Shown: in pieces, positions 58,950-64,000 of the stretch | Layout of the letters: every line of letters begins with the position of its first letter | Position numbering within the stretch: the first letter of the stretch is position 1 | Assembly: GCF_000611675.1 (NCBI RefSeq) | Contig: NZ_JATV01000003.1 | Location: 124,001-188,000, forward strand | DNA from: Flavobacterium succinicans LMG 10402 | GTDB taxonomy: Bacteria; Bacteroidota; Bacteroidia; Flavobacteriales; Flavobacteriaceae | Length of the DNA stretch: 64,000 bases | Direction: 5' to 3' | Position numbers and translations under genes: made by a program | Notes under the pieces: model-generated | Database searches by the model: none | Told to the model about the DNA's origin: nothing | Seen by the model: the letters and a program-made list of their open reading frames with translations, nothing else

Positions 58950-60275
58950 ATGGATATCAAAAGAGTAGCTATAGATGCTGTGACTGAAACGATTGTGATG
59001 ACTGTGGTACACATGGATTACAAAGGTCAAGTAGCCAAAAGAATCAACGAGAAAATGCCTTTGGCACAAGTTAAAGGATTTAGAAAAGGGGCTGTGCCTA
59101 AAGATTTGGTTGAAAAACAATACGGAAAACAAATAAAAATAGAAGAAGTTAAGAAGGTAATTGACTTAGCTTTGGAGCGTTACATTCAGTCTGAAAGATT
59201 AAACTTATTAGGTACTCCTCTTGCAAAAGAAGATGAAAACAGAGATTGGTCTGCTGAAGAATTGACTTTTGAGTTCGAAATTGGTTTAGTGCCTAATTTC
59301 GAATTGGATTTAGAAGCTAAAAACGACATCGTAAAATACATCGTTACTGCTGATGATAAATTAATTGACGGTCAAGTAGCTCGTATTCAAAAACAATTCG
59401 GAAAAGCAATTCCTCAAGAAGTAGTAGCTGCAGGTAATGATTTAACTGGAGTTTTTGCTAGCGAAGCAAACGGAATCAACAATCCTACATCTATTTCTTT
59501 GGATACTTTCAAAGATAAAGCGACTCAAGACTTATTTATTGGTAAAAAAGTGGGAGACGTTGTGACAGTAAACACTAAAGGTTTATTTGAAGACGATCAC
59601 CAATTGATGGACTACCTAAAAGTAGGTCATGATAATGTACACGATTTAGCGGTTGATGTTGACTTTACAATCGAAGCAATCAATGCTTCTGAGCCAGCAG
59701 AATTGAACCAAGAATTGTTTGATAAATTATTCGGAGAAGGAAATGTGGCTTCTTTAGAAGATTTGAAAGCAAAAATCAAAGAAGATGCTGAAGCGCAATT
59801 CGCTCAACAAGCGGATCAAAAATTATTAGCTGATGTTCAAAACTTTTTGATTGACAATACTAAATTCGATTTGCCAGCTGAATTCTTGAAAAAATGGTTG
59901 CAAACTGTTGGAGAAAAGAAATTAACTCCTGAAGAAGCTGAAGTTGAATATGCACGTTCAGAAAAAGGATTGCGTTTTCAATTAATCGAAGGTCGTGCTA
60001 TGGCGCAAAGCAATATTCAAATTACTTTTGAAGATTTGAAAACGTTCACAACCAACGCTATCAAACAACAAATGGCACAATTTGGACAAGCAAATGCTTC
60101 AGACGAAGAAGTACAAGGAATTGTAGCAAGAGTATTGTCTAATCAAGAAGAAGTGAAAAGACTTTCTGATCAAGTGGTAGCGGCTAAATTATTGGAATTG
60201 TTCAAAGAAAAAGCGAATCCAACAACTAAAGAAGTTACTTACGAAGAGTTTATCGCTGCTTCTTACGGAGAATAA
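58950..60275 (+). CDS. tig: Trigger factor
   Basis: Trigger factor is the ribosome-associated chaperone that shields nascent chains. The 441-residue protein has the N-terminal ribosome-binding domain (with VKGFRKGAVPKDLVEKQYGKQ carrying the G-F-R-x-G-x-x-P signature, about 45-65), a short PPIase-like domain (about 150-235) and a C-terminal helical domain. Length is normal. It has its own promoter and is followed by clpP and clpX, the standard arrangement for this protein-quality group; a hairpin lies between tig and clpP. Confidence 0.94.
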   Translation: MDIKRVAIDAVTETIVMTVVHMDYKGQVAKRINEKMPLAQVKGFRKGAVPKDLVEKQYGKQIKIEEVKKVIDLALERYIQSERLNLLGTPLAKEDENRDWSAEELTFEFEIGLVPNFELDLEAKNDIVKYIVTADDKLIDGQVARIQKQFGKAIPQEVVAAGNDLTGVFASEANGINNPTSISLDTFKDKATQDLFIGKKVGDVVTVNTKGLFEDDHQLMDYLKVGHDNVHDLAVDVDFTIEAINASEPAELNQELFDKLFGEGNVASLEDLKAKIKEDAEAQFAQQADQKLLADVQNFLIDNTKFDLPAEFLKKWLQTVGEKKLTPEEAEVEYARSEKGLRFQLIEGRAMAQSNIQITFEDLKTFTTNAIKQQMAQFGQANASDEEVQGIVARVLSNQEEVKRLSDQVVAAKLLELFKEKANPTTKEVTYEEFIAASYGE

Positions 60276-60385
60276 AGTAAAGTTTGAGGTTTGAAAGTAG
60301 AAGTTAGAAGTTTTTATTGCTGAAAAGAAAATAAGAACTTTATGATTTCATTTGAAAACCTAAACGATAAAAAATAGTTATATTT

Positions 60386-60420
60386 GAGCGTCAAAAGAAT
60401 ATTTTTTTGACGCTCTTTTG
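60386..60420 (+). terminator. Hairpin between tig and clpP
   Basis: GAGCGTCAAAA and TTTTGACGCTC (60386-60415) with a short loop and a following T-rich stretch form a terminator-like hairpin. A TATATTTG box (60379-60386) overlaps its left end, so a clpP promoter may start inside the hairpin. Confidence 0.7.
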
Positions 60421-60449
60421 TTTAAATAGTAAGGATTCATAAGTATGCC

Positions 60450-60487
60450 TTAAACTTTTAAACTTTAAACTTTTAAACTTTAAAAAA
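60450..60487 (+). repeat. AAACTTT tandem repeat in the clpP leader
   Basis: The last 38 nt before the clpP ATG are made of TAAACTTTTAAACTT-type units repeated about 2.5 times. It leaves an A/T-rich unstructured leader and no Shine-Dalgarno sequence. Confidence 0.75.
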
Positions 60488-61159
60488 ATGAACTACGGTA
60501 AAGAATTTAAAAAATTTGCTACAAAGCACCAAGGAGTTAATGCTTTATATTATGATAAAATCGTAGCAGCAATGAATCCTACGAACATGACGCCTTATAT
60601 TATCGAGGAGCGTCAGTTGAATATTTCGCAGTTAGACGTTTTTTCTAGATTGATGATGGACAGAATTATTTTTTTAGGAACAGGAATCGACGATCAAATT
60701 GCTAATATCGTGCAAGCACAATTGTTGTTTTTAGAAAGTGCTGATGCTTCCAAAGACATTCAAATTTACTTGAATTCTCCAGGGGGAAGTGTTTATGCAG
60801 GTTTAGGAATTTATGATACGATGCAGTATATCAAACCGGATGTAGCTACTATTTGTACAGGTATGGCTGCTTCTATGGGAGCGGTTTTGTTATGTGCAGG
60901 TGCTGCCGGAAAACGTTCGGCTTTACCGCATTCACGTGTAATGATTCACCAGCCATCAGGAGGAGCACAAGGTGTCGCTTCGGATATGGAAATCAACTTA
61001 CGCGAAATGTTGAAATTGAAAGATGAATTGTATAAAATCATTTCACACCATTCAGGGCAACCTTTTGACAAAGTATATGCAGATAGCGAGCGCGATTATT
61101 GGATGATCTCTGATGAAGCCAAAGAATACGGAATGATTGATGAAGTTTTAAGAAGATAA
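60488..61159 (+). CDS. clpP: ATP-dependent Clp protease proteolytic subunit
   Basis: ClpP is the serine protease core of ClpXP. The 223-residue protein has the catalytic Ser129 (CTGMAASMGAVLL), His154 (MIHQPSGG) and an Asp near the C-terminus (YWMISDEAKEYGMID). The N-terminus is about 25 residues longer than in E. coli ClpP, which could be a propeptide. It is between tig and clpX and its leader is a tandem repeat. The clpX gene starts 63 nt after its stop, behind an inverted repeat. Confidence 0.95.
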   Translation: MNYGKEFKKFATKHQGVNALYYDKIVAAMNPTNMTPYIIEERQLNISQLDVFSRLMMDRIIFLGTGIDDQIANIVQAQLLFLESADASKDIQIYLNSPGGSVYAGLGIYDTMQYIKPDVATICTGMAASMGAVLLCAGAAGKRSALPHSRVMIHQPSGGAQGVASDMEINLREMLKLKDELYKIISHHSGQPFDKVYADSERDYWMISDEAKEYGMIDEVLRR

Positions 61160-61172
61160 ATTTAAGTTATTA

Positions 61173-61207
61173 GTGAATAGTAATTAGCTAGTTACTATTC
61201 ACTTTTT
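61173..61207 (+). terminator. Inverted repeat between clpP and clpX
   Basis: GTGAATAGTAA (61173-61183) and TTACTATTCAC (61192-61202) form a perfect 11-bp stem with 8-nt loop, followed by TTTTT. It may be a partial terminator that lowers clpX relative to clpP. Confidence 0.65.
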
Positions 61208-61222
61208 ACTAATTACTATATA

Positions 61223-62455
61223 ATGGCAAAACAACAGTTACAATGTTCTTTCTGCGGAAGGAAAAAATCGGAGACAAGTCTACTGATTGCTGGTATTGAT
61301 GCGCATATTTGCGACAAATGTATCGAGCAAGCGCATGGCATTGTTCTCGAAGAAATCAAATCAAATGGCAGCTCGAAATTGTTGGGCGATTTGATTTTGA
61401 AAAAACCAAAAGAAATTAGAGCGTTTTTGGATCAATATGTTATTGGTCAAGAACAAACCAAAAAGGTGATGTCCGTTGCCGTATACAATCACTACAAACG
61501 TTTGATGCAACAGCAATTAGACGATGAAGTAGAAATTGAAAAAAGTAACATTATCATGGTGGGGCAAACAGGTACAGGAAAGACTTTGGTCGCCAAAAGT
61601 ATTGCCAAAATGCTAGATGTGCCTCTTGCGATTGTTGATGCTACGGTGTTGACAGAAGCAGGTTATGTTGGGGAAGATGTGGAGAGTATATTGACGCGTT
61701 TGTTGCAAGCGGCAGATTATGATGTTGCTAAAGCAGAACGTGGAATTGTATTTATTGACGAGATTGATAAAATTGCTCGTAAAAGCGATAACCCTTCCAT
61801 CACTCGTGATGTTTCTGGTGAGGGAGTGCAACAAGCGTTATTGAAATTGTTAGAAGGAACTGTGGTGAATGTGCCGCCAAAAGGTGGACGTAAACACCCT
61901 GACCAAAAGTTTGTTGAAGTGAATACTCAAAACATTTTGTTTATTGCTGGTGGTGCTTTTGACGGAATCGAAAGAATTATTTCAAAACGTTTAAACCGTC
62001 AGGCAGTAGGGTATTCTACCTCTAAAAACGAGGATAATATCGATAAAGACAATTTGTTACAATACATTATTCCAAAGGACATCAAAGATTTTGGGTTAAT
62101 TCCTGAAATCATTGGACGTTTGCCAGTGCTAACACACATGGATCCTTTAGATAGAGCTACATTGAGAGCGATTTTGACGCAACCTAAAAATGCCTTAATC
62201 AAACAATATGAAAAGTTATTCTTGATGGACGAGGTAGCTTTTAGTATCACTGATGAAGCACTAGATTTTATTGTGGATAAAGCTTTAGAATACAAGTTAG
62301 GAGCTCGTGGATTACGTTCCTTATGCGAAGCCGTGTTAACTGATGCGATGTATGAATTACCAAGTTCAGATGATAAGGTCTTAGCCATTGATAAAGACTA
62401 TGCTCAAGAAACCTTGAATAAAAACTTATTGAAACGATTGGAGATTGCTTCTTAA
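61223..62455 (+). CDS. clpX: ATP-dependent Clp protease ATP-binding subunit ClpX
   Basis: ClpX is the AAA+ unfoldase that feeds ClpP. The 410-residue protein has the four-Cys zinc domain (Cys8, Cys11, Cys30, Cys33), Walker A at residues 114-121 (GQTGTGKT), Walker B ([12 protein letters not shown]), and the conserved ClpX segment [20 protein letters not shown]. ClpP-binding loop (I/L-G-F type) is expected in the middle but I cannot point to it with certainty. It directly follows clpP and ends with a strong hairpin. Confidence 0.96.
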   Translation: MAKQQLQCSFCGRKKSETSLLIAGIDAHICDKCIEQAHGIVLEEIKSNGSSKLLGDLILKKPKEIRAFLDQYVIGQEQTKKVMSVAVYNHYKRLMQQQLDDEVEIEKSNIIMVGQTGTGKTLVAKSIAKMLDVPLAIVDATVLTEAGYVGEDVESILTRLLQAADYDVAKAERGIVFIDEIDKIARKSDNPSITRDVSGEGVQQALLKLLEGTVVNVPPKGGRKHPDQKFVEVNTQNILFIAGGAFDGIERIISKRLNRQAVGYSTSKNEDNIDKDNLLQYIIPKDIKDFGLIPEIIGRLPVLTHMDPLDRATLRAILTQPKNALIKQYEKLFLMDEVAFSITDEALDFIVDKALEYKLGARGLRSLCEAVLTDAMYELPSSDDKVLAIDKDYAQETLNKNLLKRLEIAS

Positions 62456-62484
62456 GGAATTTCAAGCGCAATGAAAAGTAAAAT

Positions 62485-62516
62485 AAAGCTCAAAAACGAA
62501 TGTTTTTGAGCTTTAT
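62485..62516 (+). terminator. Terminator after clpX
   Basis: AAAGCTCAAAAAC and GTTTTTGAGCTTT (62485-62514) form a 13-bp stem with loop GAAT, about 30 nt after the clpX stop. Confidence 0.85.
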
Positions 62517-62674
62517 TCGTTAATGATTTGATCTTAAAAGAGGTTATTTGTTTCGGATTTATTCATAAACGCAGATGGTTTAAAACATTCTTTCCACTTT
62601 TGATAAAAACACGAAAGTCCTTTCTTTTCAGCGTAAGAATCCCGATTTTTGGCACTCATTAAATTTTGCAAAAA

Positions 62675-63910
62675 ATGACAGTAGAAGATAAAGAAATAAT
62701 TTTGTTAAAGGTTTCAGGTCAGGATAAATTAGGAGTAACCGCTGGCTTAACTTCTATTTTGGCTACTTATGGGGCTACTATTTTAGATATTGGTCAAGCC
62801 GATATACATGATACATTGTCTTTAGGTATTCTATTCGAAATTGAAAAGGGATCCAATTCTGGTCCAGTGTTGAAGGATTTGTTATTCAAAGCCTACGAAT
62901 TGGGCATCAAAGTAAAGTTTACTCCTGTTACCATTGAAGACTATGAAAATTGGGTAAAAGCGCAACGTAAACAACGCTATATTATCAATGTTTTAGGGGA
63001 AGAATTAACTGCGGTTCAATTATCTGCAGTGACTCAAATTTTATCCAATAATAAACTAAACATCGATTCAATCATACGATTAACAGGAAGAGCCTCCGTG
63101 GTCGAAAAAGAAGAATATCCTCGTTCTTGTATTCAATTATCCGTAACAGGAAGTTTATTGGACAAAACCGCAATGACGTCAAGTTTTATGGACGTGTCTC
63201 GCGATTTGAATGTGGATATTTCTTTTCAAGAAGATAATATGTACCGTCGTAATCGTCGTTTGGTTTGTTTTGATATGGATTCGACATTAATTCAAACCGA
63301 AGTAATCGATGAATTGGCGGAGTTGGCTGGAGTAGGGGAAGAGGTTAGAGCCATTACCGAGTCGGCAATGAATGGCGAAATTGACTTTAGTGAAAGTTTC
63401 AAAAAACGTATGGCGCTTTTAGAAGGCTTGAGCGAAGAAGTTTTGCAAAATGTAGCCATCAATCTTCCAATTACCAAAGGCGCTCATCGCTTGATGAAAG
63501 CCTTGAAGTATTATGGATACAAAACAGCCATTCTATCGGGAGGGTTTACTTATTTTGGAGAATATTTGCAAAAAGAATTGGGTATCGATTATGTGTATGC
63601 CAATCAATTAGAAATTAAAGACGGAAAGTTAACGGGCAATTATTTAGGAGAAATCGTTGATGGTCAAAAGAAAGCCGAATATCTAAAAGCGATTGCTGAA
63701 AAAGAAGGCATTCATATTAACCAAACCATAGCAGTAGGAGACGGTGCCAATGATTTACCTATGTTGAATTTAGCGGGACTTGGAATAGCTTTTCACGCTA
63801 AACCAAAAGTAAAAGAAAGTGCTTCTACTTCCATTTCGAGTTTAGGATTGGATGGTGTCTTGTATTTATTAGGTTATCACGACCGACACATTGATATGAT
63901 GCAAGAATAG
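62675..63910 (+). CDS. serB: Phosphoserine phosphatase with N-terminal ACT domains
   Basis: SerB hydrolyses phosphoserine in serine synthesis. The 411-residue protein (ATG 62675; a TTG at 62666 would add three residues) has two ACT-like regulatory domains (about 8-85 and 95-175; VSGQDKLGVTAGLTSILATYG) and a HAD phosphatase domain with the nucleophile motif DMDSTLIQTE (Asp200, Asp202), the SGGFTYF motif and the GDGANDLPML motif. The long N-terminal regulatory part suggests feedback by serine. It follows clpX after a terminator and 160 nt of quiet sequence. Confidence 0.94.
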   Translation: MTVEDKEIILLKVSGQDKLGVTAGLTSILATYGATILDIGQADIHDTLSLGILFEIEKGSNSGPVLKDLLFKAYELGIKVKFTPVTIEDYENWVKAQRKQRYIINVLGEELTAVQLSAVTQILSNNKLNIDSIIRLTGRASVVEKEEYPRSCIQLSVTGSLLDKTAMTSSFMDVSRDLNVDISFQEDNMYRRNRRLVCFDMDSTLIQTEVIDELAELAGVGEEVRAITESAMNGEIDFSESFKKRMALLEGLSEEVLQNVAINLPITKGAHRLMKALKYYGYKTAILSGGFTYFGEYLQKELGIDYVYANQLEIKDGKLTGNYLGEIVDGQKKAEYLKAIAEKEGIHINQTIAVGDGANDLPMLNLAGLGIAFHAKPKVKESASTSISSLGLDGVLYLLGYHDRHIDMMQE

Positions 63911-63927
63911 TGTCTGCAAAACAATCT

Positions 63928-63935
63928 TATTTTTG
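63928..63935 (+). promoter_or_regulatory. Putative -7 element at the right edge
   Basis: TATTTTTG matches TAnnTTTG about 50 nt upstream of an ATG at 63979, the possible start of the next gene. No clear -33 box. Confidence 0.35.
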
Positions 63936-63978
63936 TCAGTTAGAGGTTTAATTTTTATTCTAAAAAAAGCGATATAAA

Positions 63979-64000
63979 ATGACATTTGCATTGTCAGGTT
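63979..64000 (+). CDS. Possible start of the next gene (cut by the window)
   Basis: An ATG at 63979 opens a frame (MTFALSG) that runs off the window and follows a -7-like box at 63928. Only seven residues are seen, so product and even coding status are not certain. Confidence 0.3.

Noticed and set aside
60450-60487. CRISPR-like repeat array
   Set aside because: The units are short, contiguous and A/T-only without spacers, so this is a simple tandem repeat.
61999-62388. Open 129-codon minus-strand frame inside clpX
   Set aside because: It is the shadow of a strongly conserved gene; composition is Ser/Lys/Leu-rich with no domain.
1-64000. Defence island, biosynthetic cluster or tRNA/rRNA genes
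   Set aside because: I looked for restriction, toxin-antitoxin, Cas, NRPS/PKS and tRNA-like features and saw none; the window is mostly conserved core genes.

Overview
The window is a piece of a low-GC Bacteroidota chromosome, almost certainly Flavobacterium or a close relative. The reasons are the gliding and type IX secretion genes (sprA, remB, a PorP/SprF-like protein), alternative complex III beside a heme-copper oxidase, paired TonB-receptor/DUF4249 genes, DUF4403 and DUF6089 proteins, weak Shine-Dalgarno sites, and promoters of the Bacteroidota type (TTTG or TTG, about 20 nt, then TAnnTTTG). Genes are dense and conserved in kind. I see no tRNA, rRNA, CRISPR array, prophage or insertion sequence.

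Layout: 1-5962 is the end of a respiratory operon (actC-actD-actE-actF-coxB-coxA). 6041-11673 holds DNA repair and metabolism genes (ruvB, queG, a CBS protein, maeB, ruvA). 11697-22725 holds sprA, gcvH, a VanZ-like gene, deoC and remB. 22836-27911 is a second oxidase cluster: cyoE, two subunit III genes, subunit IV, a SCO-like protein without cysteines, SCO, a CtaM-like DUF420 protein and a small CxxC membrane protein. 28163-29572 is a DUF4403 lipoprotein on the minus strand. 29738-36839 is a MacAB/TolC-type efflux operon with two permeases and two adaptors. 36914-41629 holds tsaB, mscS, an amphipathic-repeat protein, an Nfu protein, a PorP/SprF-like protein and a gamma carbonic anhydrase. 41633-49940, on the minus strand, holds murI, two ompH genes, bamA, uppS, a DUF6089 protein, nadK and a CBS-ACT protein. 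50055-55357 holds pdxJ, a TonB receptor with its DUF4249 partner and an orphan lipoprotein. 55535-58755 holds small enzyme genes and dispersed repeats. 58950-63910 holds tig, clpP, clpX and serB.

The genes fall into a few working groups. One is electron flow from menaquinol through alternative complex III to a heme-copper oxidase, with its copper and heme assembly factors. One is the outer membrane: SprA translocon, RemB, BamA with Skp-like chaperones, TonB receptor. One is the tig-clpP-clpX folding and proteolysis set.

The least explained structures are non-coding. A repeat of about 130 nt is present twice in opposite orientation (28003-28134 and 57844-57980), each time between convergent genes and each with a central hairpin. 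A hairpin element of similar design lies at 56705-56835. Among proteins, the more interesting unknowns are the cysteine-less SCO neighbour, the CxxC mini-protein, the 3 x 22-residue apolipoprotein-like repeat protein, and the RemB-type protein with a TonB-C-like front end.
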